A DNA stretch of 64,000 nt from Elymus sibiricus. Its lineage: Eukaryota; Streptophyta; Magnoliopsida; Poales; Poaceae. The notes under the pieces were generated by a model. That model was not told the DNA's origin. It did no database searches and saw only the letters and a program-made list of their open reading frames with translations. The stretch spans positions 435,009,830 to 435,073,829 of the forward strand of contig CM077663.1 of the NCBI GenBank assembly GCA_039707655.1, written 5' to 3'. Both the position numbers and the translations under genes were made by a program. Position 1 is the first letter of the stretch. Each line of letters starts with the position of its first letter. Shown piece after piece: positions 31,411 to 42,869 of the stretch.

Positions 31411-34236
31411 AGGATGAAACTCCAAAAACTACTGAGTGGGTCCTCGACAGTGGATGCACCAACCACATGACTGGTGACAAGAGTCTACTGATGAATATGC
31501 CACTTGCCCCATCTCATCTGAAGCATATCACCTATGCTGACAAAAGAAAAAGCACGTCATTGGCATTGAAGGTGTCAAATTCCTCAAGGATCACCTCTGT
31601 GGTGCTTGTGAATCTGGGAAGATGACCAGATCCAAGCATCCCTAGAAGACAATCATGACCACGACTCGACCTTTTGAATTGCTTCACATGGACCTCTTTG
31701 GCCCCACTCATTACTCCACACTAACAAATTCTTCATGTTTGTATGGATTTGTCATTGTTGATGATTACTCTCGTTACACTTGGGTGCATATTATTCTGTA
31801 CAAGTCTGAAGTGCAGGATGTCTTCAGACGATTTGCTTCAAGGGCCTCAACAAACTTCGGCGTCAAGATCAAGCATATCAGGAGTGATAATGGGACTGAG
31901 TTCAAGAACACCAATCTTGATGAATATCTTGATGAACTTGGTATTACTCATGAGCTATCTGCCCCATATACTCCTCAGCAAAACGGCGTCGTGGAGCGCA
32001 AGAACAGGACTCTTGTTGAGATGGCTCACACCATGCTTGATGAATACAAGACTCCTCGTCGCTTCTGGCCTGAGGCAATTGATACAGCATGCCACATCAT
32101 CAACAGGGTATATCTTCACAAATTCTTCAAGAAGACATCATATGAACTCATGACTGGCAAGAAACCCAATGTAAGTTATCTCAAAGTCTTCGGTGCAAAA
32201 TGTTGGATAAGAGATCCTCACCACAGTTCTAAATTTGCACCTAAAGCACATGAAGGTTTTATGCTTGGTTACGGAAAGGACTCGCACACCTACAGAGTCT
32301 TCAACACCTATCATCAAAAGGTTGTTGAAACTGTAGATGTGCGGCTCGATGAAACTAACGGCTCGCAAAGAGAGCACCTGCCTTCTGTGACAGATGAAAA
32401 GTCTCCTGAGGAATCCATTAAGTTGAAAGCTACTGAAGATGTTGTACCCACTGAAGAAAATCCTCAACCTACTGAGGAAATCATTCCAGCAAATGAAGAC
32501 ACTCATGCTGATACACCTGAAGAAAATGGTGCTGAATAAAATCCTCAGCCACGTCAACCTGCTCATCCAAGAGTTGCAAATGAAGTGCAGATTGACAAAA
32601 TCATCGACAACATCAATGCACCAGGTCCTCTCACTCGCTCAAGAGCTTCACATCTGACTAACTTTTGTGGGCATTTTGCTTTTGTCTCTATGATAGAGCC
32701 CACCAAAGTTGATGAAGCTTTCATGGAGCCTGAGTGGATTCAAGCTATGCAAGAGGAATTGCATCAATTCAAGCTCAACAATGTGTGGGAACTTGTCAAG
32801 CGGCCAGATCCTCGCAAGCATAACATCATAGGTACCAAGTGGATCTACCACAACAAGCAAGATGAAAATGGCCTTGTGGTAAGGAATAAGGCTCGTCTTG
32901 TAGCTCAAGGCTACACACAGCTTGAAGGAATTGATTTTGATGAAACTTTTGCACCTGTTGCTAGACTTGAAGCTATTCGCATATTGCTTGCTTATGCTAA
33001 CCATCATGATATCACCTTATATCAAATGGATGTGAAAAGTGCATTCCTCAATGGTAAGCTTGAGGAAGAAGTATATGTTGCTCAACCCCAGGTTTTGAAG
33101 ACCCTAAGCACCCTGACAAAGTCTTCAGACTCAACAAGGCCCTCTATGGCCTCAAGCAGGCCCCTCGGGCATGGTATGACACTCTGAAGGAATTCCTCAT
33201 GAAGAAAGGCTTCAAACTTGGTTCACTCGATCCAACTCTTTTCACCAAATCCTATGACAATGAACTGTTCATATGCCAAATATATGTAGACGATATTATC
33301 TTTGGCTGTACTGACAAACGTTACAGTGATGAATTTGCCTATATGATGAGTGAAGAATATCAGATGTCTATGATGGGAGAGTTGAAATTCTTCTTAGGTC
33401 TTCAATTTCGTCAGCAAGACAATGGCATCTTCATCTCACAAGAGAAATACCTCAAGGACGTTCTGAGGAAATTCAACATGCACGAATGCAAAGGCGTCAA
33501 AACTCCAATGCCTTCAAAAGGCCACCTCTGCACTGACGAAAATGGTAAAGATTTCGATCCGAAGGTATACCACTCCATGATTGGCTCTTTATTGTATCTA
33601 TGTGCATCTAGGCCTGATATTATGATGAGTGTTTGCATGTGTGCCCGATTCCAAGCAACACCGAAGGAATCACACCATAAGGCTGTGAAACATATTCTTC
33701 GATACTTAGCTCACACACCAACGCTTGGATTATGGTATCCCAAGGGCTCAAATCTTCACCTCGTCGGATACTCAGATGCTGACTATGCTGGAGATCGTGT
33801 GGATCGCAAGTCAACCTCAGGCACATGTCATTTCCTTGGACGATCCTTAGTCTGTTGGTCCTCAAAGAAGCAGAACTGCGTGTCACTTTCTACTGCTGAA
33901 GCTGAGTACATTGCCGCGGGTTCATGCTGCGCTCAGTTGCTGTGGATGAAGCAAACCCTCAAGGACTATGGCATCAAGGTGAAGAATGTGCCTCTCTACT
34001 ACGACAATGAGAGCGCTATCAAGATTGCTTACAACCCAGTTCAGCACTCCAAGACCAAGCACATCCAGATTCGTCATCATTTTCTTCGAGATCATGTACT
34101 CAAGGGCGACATCTCCATCGACCACATCCCCACTGAAGAACAACTGGCCGATATCTTCACTAAGCCCTTGGATGAAAAGAGATTTTGCAAGTTGCGGTGT
34201 GAGCTAAATATCTTAGAATCTTCGAATGTTCTTTGA
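31411..34236 (+). pseudogene. Sirevirus pol (protease, integrase, RT, RNase H), degraded
   Basis: Protease with active-site string WVLDSGCTNHMTG (about 31417-31460). Soon after (about 31550) sequence is missing: most of the protease C-terminus and of the GAG-pre-integrase zone are absent. Integrase 31655-32539 has D (DYSRYTW), D (SDNGTEFKN) and E (QQNGVVERKN). Then RT ([31 protein letters not shown] at about 33285) and RNase H (DADYAGD, STAEAEYIA, YYDNESAI, TEEQLADIFTKPL). Breaks: TAG at 31643-31645, TAA at 32537-32539, and a one-base frameshift in a C run near 33088. Not functional. Confidence 0.88.
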
Positions 34237-34562
34237 AAGGACACACATCCTAACACTTATGCAAAATTGATGACTTTGATGTGCAACACACGAAGTAACA
34301 TTTTTCTTCAATCAATGAAGAATAACTCTCTAAGTGTGAAAAAATTAACGAAGAATTTGATTCTCAGAACCCTACGACAATTGTACGCGGTGTCTGAAAT
34401 CATCATTCTTATACGGTGGGTCACACCACCAACAATAGTTGAAATTCTTCAGAGTTGAGTTTTTCATCATTTTGCAAATTCTTCAAATTTTCAAATTCCT
34501 CAAGTTTGCAAATTCCTCAATTTTTCAAATTCTTCAAACTATGAAACTGATGTTCTTCATTG

Positions 34563-34620
<58 letters not shown>

Positions 34621-35007
34621 AGTTTTCAATGTCCTCAACAACATTCACTTATTGCTAATTCTTCAAGTTGATTTTCATCTAAGTGAATGTGATCGGAACC
34701 GTTCCCCCTCTATGCTAAACTCAACCCAGTATGTTCACAAATTCTTCATATGCATTCTACTTTGAAACTCGTTCAAAGTCTTCACTGTATCCTTGACAGC
34801 TGAAGAATTTGCAAACGGAAACTTTAAAATTTTCACTATCAAATTTTTCGGCGCTTCCCGCTCAAACAGTTCCGATTCCCACGACTGGATAAGCCACGAT
34901 CCCCCACTATCTCCACTCTCAGAACGTGGGTGACACATGTCACATGGAGAGCAAGGGTCAGGGGCAATCTGGTCCAAAATCTTCGGGCCGATTCATTTTT
35001 ACTGCCA
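34237..35007 (+). other. Sirevirus region between pol and the env-like frame
   Basis: AT-rich, with many AAATTCTTCAA / AAATTCCTCAA strings (about 34440-34540) and a TA microsatellite. No gene seen. The end leads into a TATA box. Confidence 0.5.
34565..34617. repeat. (TA)n microsatellite
   Basis: About 26 uninterrupted TA dinucleotides within the Sirevirus. Length may vary among haplotypes or reflect polymerase slippage in sequencing. Confidence 0.97.
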
Positions 35008-35016
35008 CTATATATA
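35008..35016 (+). promoter_or_regulatory. Candidate internal promoter for the env-like gene
   Basis: CTATATATA followed by ACCCCCTTCCC and a pyrimidine-rich start-like region; about 600 bp upstream of the env-like ATG. Between them are a donor-like CAGGGTAAAT (about 35277) and an acceptor-like TGTTCATAG (about 35600) just before the ATG, so a spliced leader is possible. The same TATATATACCCC form is found in the solo LTR promoter at about 54711. Inference only. Confidence 0.45.
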
Positions 35017-35611
35017 CCCCCTTCCCTTCACTGTGCTCGAGTTACTCCTCACTCCCATCTCTCCCGAGCTCAAACCTAGCGCTGCCGCTAAAATCATTGC
35101 CGCCGGAGAGGAAGAGCTTCACTGCCTCGACCTCGCCGTCGCCGTACTCGCATCGGCCACGGAAGACTTCACCCCACCGCCGCTGTAGCTGTCTCCCTCT
35201 GCCAAGCTAGGGCGTGGGAGATCTGGACGGACGAACTTCCCAGATTTCATCTCTCTGTTCGTCGTGTTCTTCATCAGGGTAAATAAAATCTAATTTTACT
35301 GCCCTTGTTTGATCTTCATTTCTTCCACAAAATCCTCAAAAGTGTTTATTCTTCAAGAATCATCTTCTTAAGCACCTTACATGTTTCAATCCCTTGATGC
35401 GTTTCCCTAAGTTATGATTTTCTTCAAGATTCCTCAATTGTGTGGATCTACATATTCGCACAACTCTGGAACCTAAGACAAAGAACACTTAGTGAAATTC
35501 CTCAAGACATCTATGGTCAAAATCCTCAACTTGATGTATTTTGAAAAATTTCTGAGAACGCATATGACCTCTTCAAATTCCTCGCACCTATACTCTGTTC
35601 ATAGGTACAAA

Positions 35612-38600
35612 ATGTCTGCTGATGAATCACTAGGTTCTCATCAACTTAACTCATTTGCAGCGTTTCTTGAGGAAAAACTATGTACGTCTTCAGAATCATC
35701 AAGAGTTCAAAGTCATCAAGTGAAGAAAATGGCAGATGGTAAAAGACATCAGAAGGGTGGAAAGAAGGCTAAACAGAACACTGCCTTTGAGATACCTGAG
35801 GATTTGTATGTTGGTTACTGTACTCCAGATGAGGCCATTCATGGCAAAGAAACAAAAGAGCAGAGGAAAATCAGAATCCAAAGAATTGAACGGAGGTGGG
35901 GAAAGGAGTGGAGAGACTATCGCTATGTCACTCCCAAGTATATGAAGAAATTCGCCCTCAAACCTCCTTGCAAAAGGGCTCCTCCTGCTGATGATCAAGA
36001 AGTCGATCCCACTAGCATTGCTCGTGGTGAAGACTTTCCAGATGAATGGGCAAAGCATCAACAAAAGCTTCAGAGAACTGCCAAAGCTGTAGTGAAGAAA
36101 TTCAATGAAGATTCTGCTGCTGCTGCTGCCTCTGCCGGAGCCTCTGATAGTGCTCCGAAGAAATCGTTGGTGAAATAGTCTGCAGTGAAATCAAAATCTT
36201 CAACTTCAAAGTCATCACAGCAAAATCCTCAAGCAAATTCTTCAAAGGCCACTACAATGCCTTCTGTAGCTGCACAATCATCGGCTGCTGCCGTAAAGTC
36301 CTCAACACCTGTACATCTTGAAACATGTCAGAGGACTACTGGCTTCACAATTGCTTCAGGGCTCTTTGCAAGTTCCTCTGCCCAAGCACAGTCATCAACC
36401 AACCCTACTTTGATGAAGTTGAAAAGAACTGCTGGACGAGGTCAACGACCAAGTCCTCACAATAGCAAAACTACTGTGAATGTACCCTCAGGATCTGAGG
36501 ATAATGATGAGGCTACTAATGAAGAATTGGAAGAAATCATCAGAAATAGTCAGTAGAGAGCTGCAATTGCCAAGGGCAGCTCTGCTCCTCTAATGCTGGA
36601 TCCTAAGATGATCCTCAATTTCATCGACATATGGCATGAGGATCCCAGCACTCCACTCTCCTCACTAAAGTTACCTCTTGGTGTGGACCATGTCCTCACA
36701 CACTTTATTGCTAAAGAAAAATGGAAAAGAGAACAAGCTCAGAGAGCTAAGAGGAGCAGGGCGAGAAAGGAAAAGTTCATGAAGAACAATGTGATGAATT
36801 TGACTCCCACTCAACTCATCATGGTTCAGTCTGAGATTCGCTGCCTGACTGATGAATAAACAAAATATGATGCTGAATGGAAGGGTACAAAAGTAAGATT
36901 TGTCAGGGCAGCCCAAGCCGCAGTTAAAGATCACAACACAAGGGTTGCAGCTCAATTGCAACAGCAAATTCCTCAGGCTGAAGAAACTGCTCAACCTGCT
37001 GAAGAAACTGCACGCGCAGCTGAAGAAATTCAGGCCGCTAAAGAACCTGTCAGGGCAACCACCACTGTTGCGCCTGAAGAAATTGACAGGCCAGCTGAAA
37101 CTTTTGCTGCACCTGATGAAATTGAGACTGCTAGGACGACTGCATCAGTCGTGCCTGAAGAAAATGATCCGCCTTCACCCTCTGCTGAAACTGCAAAGTC
37201 CTCAAGGGTGAAGAACATCAACCTTCCTTCTGCATCAGAAGCGAAGAAAACAAAGGCTGCGGAGAAAATTGCTGCTAAGAAAAGAAAGGCATCAACTTCA
37301 GATTCCTCAGCGGTGAAGAAATTGAAAACACTGCCAAGTTCTTCAACTGAACCCATTGATGCAACCCCAATCTCCTCCGTACCTGCCTATGAGATTGTTC
37401 CATTCGGTGTCAAGTATGACAGTCCAAATGTTGAAGATGAAGAAGATCATTATGCTGCTTCCTCAGAGCAGATTGATGAAGAAATTGAAGTAGAAGCAAA
37501 TGCTTCAACCCCACTGGTATCATCGCCCCTGCCTCAGTTGACTACTGAAGAGGCCGGCGTTGAAGAAATGGAAGAGGACGTGGACATTGGCAACACAACT
37601 CCTCTAATCAATGATGAATATTGGGAAGCTGCACACCCAAATTCTCCAATGACCACACCAATTACTCAAATTCCTCAGTCTTCAGCCCAGACTGAAGAAA
37701 TTCATACTGAAGATATTCCAGCTGCATCAGCTGAAGAAATTGCTGCTCAAACCGCCAATGAGGAAACTGCTATTCAAATTCCTCAATCTGAAGAAGTTCC
37801 TCCTATGACTAAGGAAATTGTGGGCCGCTTCAAGCCAAATCTTCAGCCGAAGCCCAAGATGCCTTTCAAAAGCTCGAAGCGCCCCAAATTCATCAAGACC
37901 AATTTCTTCAACGAGCACATTTTCTTCAACGGGCCAAATCCATATGATTCTGCAAGGGCCGGTCGCACCAGATTCTGGACACCCACACAGATGAATTACT
38001 ATGCATCAGTACTGTTTGACAAGGAGAAAGTCTTCGAGCACCAGCAAATTCCTCATGCAGACATGGAAACTATACCATGCTTCACACCGGTGCTCGCAGT
38101 CCTTCATGATGCAGGAATTCTTCCCTTCTGTGCAGAGATATGTGATTGGAATGAAGAGTTGATTCTTCAATTCTATGCCTCCTTGCACATCTCAGGTGAT
38201 GCCTCTGATGTCAATTCTTGGGTCTTGGACTGGATGACTGGATCAACTCACTACACTGCTCCAGCCTCTGAATTACTTTGAGCAGTCCAAATACCAATTC
38301 CCTCAGAAGGAGCAAGATGCCTGTTTGATGAACTTGCTCTGCCCAATCATATGATGCAAGTGCCGATGAAGCCATTGGCTCCTGGACAACCTCAAAGGAC
38401 TTCATTCCTTGTGAAGGATTTGCTCTATGTGCCCAGGACAGTTTATCGCATTCTGACCAAAACCCTTAGTCCTCAGAAGGGCCACAACTCTGAAGAAGAA
38501 GAAGTGGAGGGAATCATGAAGAACATGCTATTCAACATCATTCATGGGATTCCCATCAACTTTCATGATTTCTTCTTGAGGACTTTGGCCAATGCTGCTT

Positions 38601-39307
38601 CAGCCCCATTTGAATTGAAGCCTTACGCTCCGTGGATCATGAAATTCATCAGATCAAGGTCTTCACTTCCATTCAAGGCTGACTTTCAGAATCACTTCAG
38701 CTTTGTGCCTCCGATTGAAGTCCTCAAGAGCTCATTTTCTTCAGTTGCGGGTAAAGGCAAAGCTGTCATTGATGAAGGTACTCGTCCATTGGATGGTCAG
38801 TTTCGCAAAGCTGCATCCTATTCCACCAATGATGACACTGCTACCCAATACTCTACTGCAAAAGCCTCAGCGCAAAATCCTCAAGATACTGCCCCTCGTG
38901 TGATGACTGATCGAGAGCTTCTTCTAAGTCTTCATCAGAAGATTGATCGCAATCACAAGTGGGTAAAGCGTCAGTTTGGTTCACTTCTTCGAGACATGAC
39001 TGTCACGCACAACTCTATGAGGAAGAACCACTATTATCTTCATGAATTCTTTGACCGCACATGGGCCATCCTGTCTCACCTCAAGACTCCTGAAGAACTC
39101 AAGGAGATGGAATTTCAGCAGGACTTTGATTGGTCCATCCCTCCAAGGAAGAAATGGAAGAAAGTTCAAGTTCCTCAGCTGATTACAAGCTCGTTTTCTC
39201 CATCACGCCAGGCGGATGAAGCTGAGGATATTGACGACACTGCTGCAGGCCCTGCATCAACGAACGACCCCGACAACGCTAGCGCTCCTCCACCACCTTC
39301 AAGATGA
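35612..39307 (+). pseudogene. Sirevirus env-like frame, four in-frame stops
   Basis: From ATG 35612 (MSADESLGSH) the same phase stays open for about 1230 codons to TGA-free end at 39305-39307, broken only by TAG 36176-36178, TAG 36554-36556, TAA 36857-36859 and TGA 38279-38281. Features: lysine-rich N-terminus, WGKEWRDYRY segment, long proline/alanine/glutamate-rich middle (36960-37800) with AEETAQPAEET-type repeats, then a structured part (FFNEHIFFNGPNPYDSARAGRTRFW, 37905-37980) and NIIHGIPINFHDFFLRTLA (38530). No signal peptide or clear membrane segment is visible, so 'env-like' describes position only. The second half resembles plant mobile-domain-like helical proteins loosely at best; I do not assign function. 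Confidence 0.75.
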
Positions 39308-39830
39308 AATTCTTCAGGGGCGTTAGTCCTCATTTTTCGTCCCGTTTGGTCTTCGATGACAAAGGGGGAGAAAATTTGAGTTAGTCTTCAAGCGGGTCTC
39401 TATATATGGGCTGTGTTTTTGTTTAAGTTACAACTCTCGCTCTTCTGAAGCTTTTGTTGGTTGAGTTGTAAACTTAAGTCCGATGGTGGTCTGATGCTTT
39501 TGAACTGCTTTCCGCATGCTCTTTCCTCAAGTTATCTTAATGCACGCATGCTGAATTTCCTCAGACCCCATTTTTCATCATGCATTTCAATTTCCTCATG
39601 ATATATATTAAATGCGTGTATGGATTACAAGATATAGGGGGGGTTCTCCATGATTTTAACCTGCCTTGTGCATTTGCAGTCCAAAGCAAATTCCTCAAAT
39701 ATGCACATCTTCAAGGGGAGTTCTTCTATATCTTGCAATCAAATTCCTCAAACTCAGTACTTACACTTCATATTATTATCCCCGTTGAAAACTTAACCTA
39801 TTTGTCATCAATCACCAAAAAGGGGGAGAT
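39308..39830 (+). other. Sirevirus 3' noncoding region and polypurine tract
   Basis: No gene. It ends with AAAAAGGGGGAGAT (39817-39830) immediately before the 3' LTR, an excellent polypurine tract. Confidence 0.8.
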
Positions 39831-41395
39831 TGTTAGTGCATCTAGTGCCCCTTAGTGATTTTGGTGTATTGAAGACTTATAGGTTAAGAGACTGATGTGT
39901 TTGTAAGTGTACACATGCTCTATAAGTCGCTGAGAAGTTTGATACATTCGGAGATTATCGACCCCTAAAAATGTATGTCTTCAACTGAAGACTTTGGTGA
40001 AGACTTTGCTGAAGACTTTGATATTCCGTGAAAACTTTGAAAAAGAAGAAGTTGGTGTGACCTTGAAGATATGAACGAGGACTATGAAGCGTGAAGACTT
40101 TGGTGAAGACGTAGTTTCATTTCCTTTCTTTGAGTCATAGGAAACACCGTACTGTTAAAGGGGGCCGAGGTAATACTAAGGAAAATTTCCAACTGATGCT
40201 CAACTCAAAAGCCTCAACCTATCCAATCCTTCGAGTGAAGCCTTTGGAAGTCTCTTGCAGTTCAGTCAAGTTCTTCAGTGACAGAGACGATGATCTTCTG
40301 GTCTCTGAGGAAATTGGTCTGACTGAGGAGCTAGGATTTCGCCAGTGCGAATTGCCTACAAGTGAGGAATATGATAAGCCTAAGGGCTTTCATAGTTCGA
40401 AATTCCGACCGTTGCTGTGCTAAGTGCCAGCTGTCCCCAATCATCCTATCCACATAATGGTCATATCATTGGGGGCATTTGTGTCTTATCATGTCGGGTT
40501 GCATCCTGGCTATAAATAGCCACCCCCCACAACCACTAGCTGGTTGGCTGCTCCGAGAGAGAACTGACACTTGTCATTTGAGAGCATCCCATTCCTCGAG
40601 GACTTTGAGAGAAAATCATCAGTGAGAAAAAAACCCCAAAACCAAACCACCAAACCCAAAGTGATTGAGCATCACTGAAGAGATTGTTCCTGTGTGGAAC
40701 CGACGCTTGTTACCTTTGAAGACTGTGTATCTTCCAGACGGTTAGGCGTCATGGTCTAGTGCATCCTGCAGTCAATTGGGGATCACGAAGTGACCTTGGT
40801 CTAGAGCATCCAGCAGTCAATTGTGGATCGCCGGGTGACTAGTTTGTGAGGGTTTTGGAAGTCTACCCTGAAGATTTACCACGAGTGTTGGGCGCGGTCT
40901 GTGTGACCTTAGCTCAAGGAGAATACGGTAAGGACTGTGTGTCCTGGGACTGTGTGTCTTCTGGTTTAAATACCAGGCCGCTCCAAACCAGACGTACGAC
41001 TGTCACAGTAGTTGGAACTGGGTTATCAAATCATTGTCTTCATCGAGCTACCTGGTTCCATTTCCTCAACCCTTTCAATCCCTCGTATACTTGTTGATGA
41101 AATTGATCGTTACTGTTTGAAGAATTTGACTGAAGACTTTCTCAATTTCCTCACCTCAAATTCTTCAAGTTACCTTGTTCCTCACCTGCTTATCCTGTAT
41201 CACGCTACCTGTAATCTGTGCATGCTTTATTTCATCATGATGACTATGCTACTGCTATGTTTCGTGTGCACCTGAGTACTTATTCCGCTGCATGTTATTC
41301 ATCACATTTCAAATTCCTCAAGTTGAAATTCCTCAGTGATGAATTTGTAAAAATCGCCTATTCACCCCCCCTCTAGTCGATATAACGCACTTTCA
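39831..41395 (+). repeat. Sirevirus 3' LTR
   Basis: 1565 bp, TGTTAG start and CTTTCA end, followed by TSD TGGAT. TATA box CTATAAAT at about 40510. Differs from the 5' LTR by about 26 substitutions and by a missing 12-bp unit near 39995. Confidence 0.95.
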
Positions 41396-41400
41396 TGGAT

Positions 41401-42031
41401 GAACAAGTAGTATCTCTACTTAGTGCGGGATTTTTGGCTAGCAAAGATATTGAGCAAGCACCACATGTTGAAGGATCTATTACAATATAACTTCTATGTG
41501 AATATGAACAAGCATAAATCATTACGTTGTCTTCCTTGTCCAATGTCAACAATTTTGGCATATAATATTTAATGGGGGCTCACAATCATAAAAGTTGTCC
41601 ATGATAGTGTATTTGCATGTGAATCTTCTCTTCCCTAATTAATTCTTTCATGAATTGCATCATTGACTAATGCTATGTTTGCCAATCTCCAATAAATTTT
41701 ACCACTTAAACTTTTCTTTATGTGATGTCATTACTCACCATAAGATTAGCATATGATCTTTTTCATTTATTTTCTTTTATCATGATTGCAGCAAGAAAGT
41801 AAAGGGGCAAAAGCTTAAACTAAACTTTATTATATAACTCTCACTCGATTACATAGATAGATAGATCACGAAACTAGCACTCAAAAATAGATCATACTAA
41901 ACTTTTATTCAACTAAATCACGCAAAAGCTAAGGTCGAAAAAAATCAAAGGTAATAAGTGACGGTGATACGATACCAGGGCACCTCCCCCAAGCTTGGCT
42001 CAAGCCAAGGGGAGTGCCCATACCCGTGTGC
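41401..42031 (-). other. Athila noncoding region, continued
   Basis: Resumes Athila DNA after the Sirevirus. AT-rich; nothing assigned before the 3' ORF. A G-rich string CCTCCCCCAAGCTTGG lies at 41983, similar to that at the polypurine tract. Confidence 0.5.
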
Positions 42032-42463
42032 TCAAGTCTCCTTTGGTGGTGAAGATGATGAAGGAGGTGGTGATGAATAATTATTCTTCTTCTCCAATTT
42101 ACGCTTGAGGATGAAGTTTTCTTCCCTTAAATTGTCATTCTCTTGTTCAAGCTTCAATATCCTCTTGCATAGAGCTGACTTACTCTCCTGCAAAAAACAA
42201 GAAGGAATAAAAGAAGTAGTGGGTTTACTCCCACCATTAGGAAGGCTTGACTTCTTGAACTCCACGTGCATATCTCCAAGTTGAGGTAGTGGAGCTTCAA
42301 CTTCATCTGAGCTAGCGCCTGGTCCAGCATCTTCTATTTCCTCCAGGTCAGTGTCTTCTTCTTCCTCCGAAGTCCACAAGTGGGGGTAAATTTCCCCAAA
42401 GATCTTTGGGTCACCAACATAATTGGATACATACCTCTCCCCCTCCAAATCTTGAGACGACAT
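42032..42463 (-). CDS. Athila 3' ORF, unknown function
   Basis: Open frame of 143 residues (MSSQDLEGERYVSN...) downstream of pol, in the position where Athila elements carry an env-like or accessory frame. Acidic in the middle (SEEEEDTDLEE), with a C-terminal heptad-like coiled coil (LKLEQENDNLREENFILKRK, residues ~108-128) and a serine/proline tail. No membrane segment or signal peptide, so not an obvious envelope. The frame is intact, unlike the pol around it. I do not recognise the family. Confidence 0.5.
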   Translation of the reverse strand: MSSQDLEGERYVSNYVGDPKIFGEIYPHLWTSEEEEDTDLEEIEDAGPGASSDEVEAPLPQLGDMHVEFKKSSLPNGGSKPTTSFIPSCFLQESKSALCKRILKLEQENDNLREENFILKRKLEKKNNYSSPPPSSSSPPKET

Positions 42464-42626
42464 ATTTTCAAATCTGTCAGGAAAACATCACGAAACAAGA
42501 ACAGAGGAAAATCTTGCGATGCGGTGGTCGAAACAATTGGGGGTATATATAAAGAATTTTTATTCTTGGAAATCAAGCAAACGAAAGAAAAACGGAGTCG
42601 GGAAGGTTCCCGAGGTGGGAACCACC

Positions 42627-42664
42627 CACCAGGGCGCGCCAGGGAGGGCAGGCGCGCCCTGGTG
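42627..42664. repeat. Perfect 14-bp stem hairpin in Athila internal region
   Basis: Arms CACCAGGGCGCGCC (42627-42640) and GGCGCGCCCTGGTG (42651-42664), loop AGGGAGGGCA. A close copy is in the element's LTR at 25725-25764. Confidence 0.9.
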
Positions 42665-42869
42665 TATCGTGCTCACCTCGGTTGCCTTCCAGCTTATTTC
42701 TTATTTTCCAAAATTATAAATATCTCAAAACTGATAAAAAATAATTTTGCGGATTTTTCGGAGTCCGTTTACTTACCGTATCACGTACCTCTTATTTTTC
42801 ACGATTCTGGAGTGTTTCGGAAGATTTCTCTTATGTGTTCCTCCGGTGTCATGGTTTAGATAACATTGC

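Larger units (their letters stand above)
26983..41395 (+). mobile_element. Sirevirus-type Copia retrotransposon with env-like region
   Basis: A 14.4-kb element, TSD TGGAT (26978-26982 and 41396-41400), LTRs of 1575 and 1565 bp, initiator-Met-type primer site, gag with a CCHC knuckle, protease, integrase, RT (YVDD) and RNase H in Copia order, then a long env-like frame before the polypurine tract. Pol followed by an env-like region and the large size are traits of Sireviruses (SIRE/Maximus lineage). By eye the LTRs differ at about 26 sites plus indels (about 1.7 percent), roughly 0.65 million years at 1.3e-8. All reading frames carry stops, and an internal deletion removes part of protease to integrase. 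It is inserted in the Athila region between 3' ORF and LTR. Confidence 0.93.
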
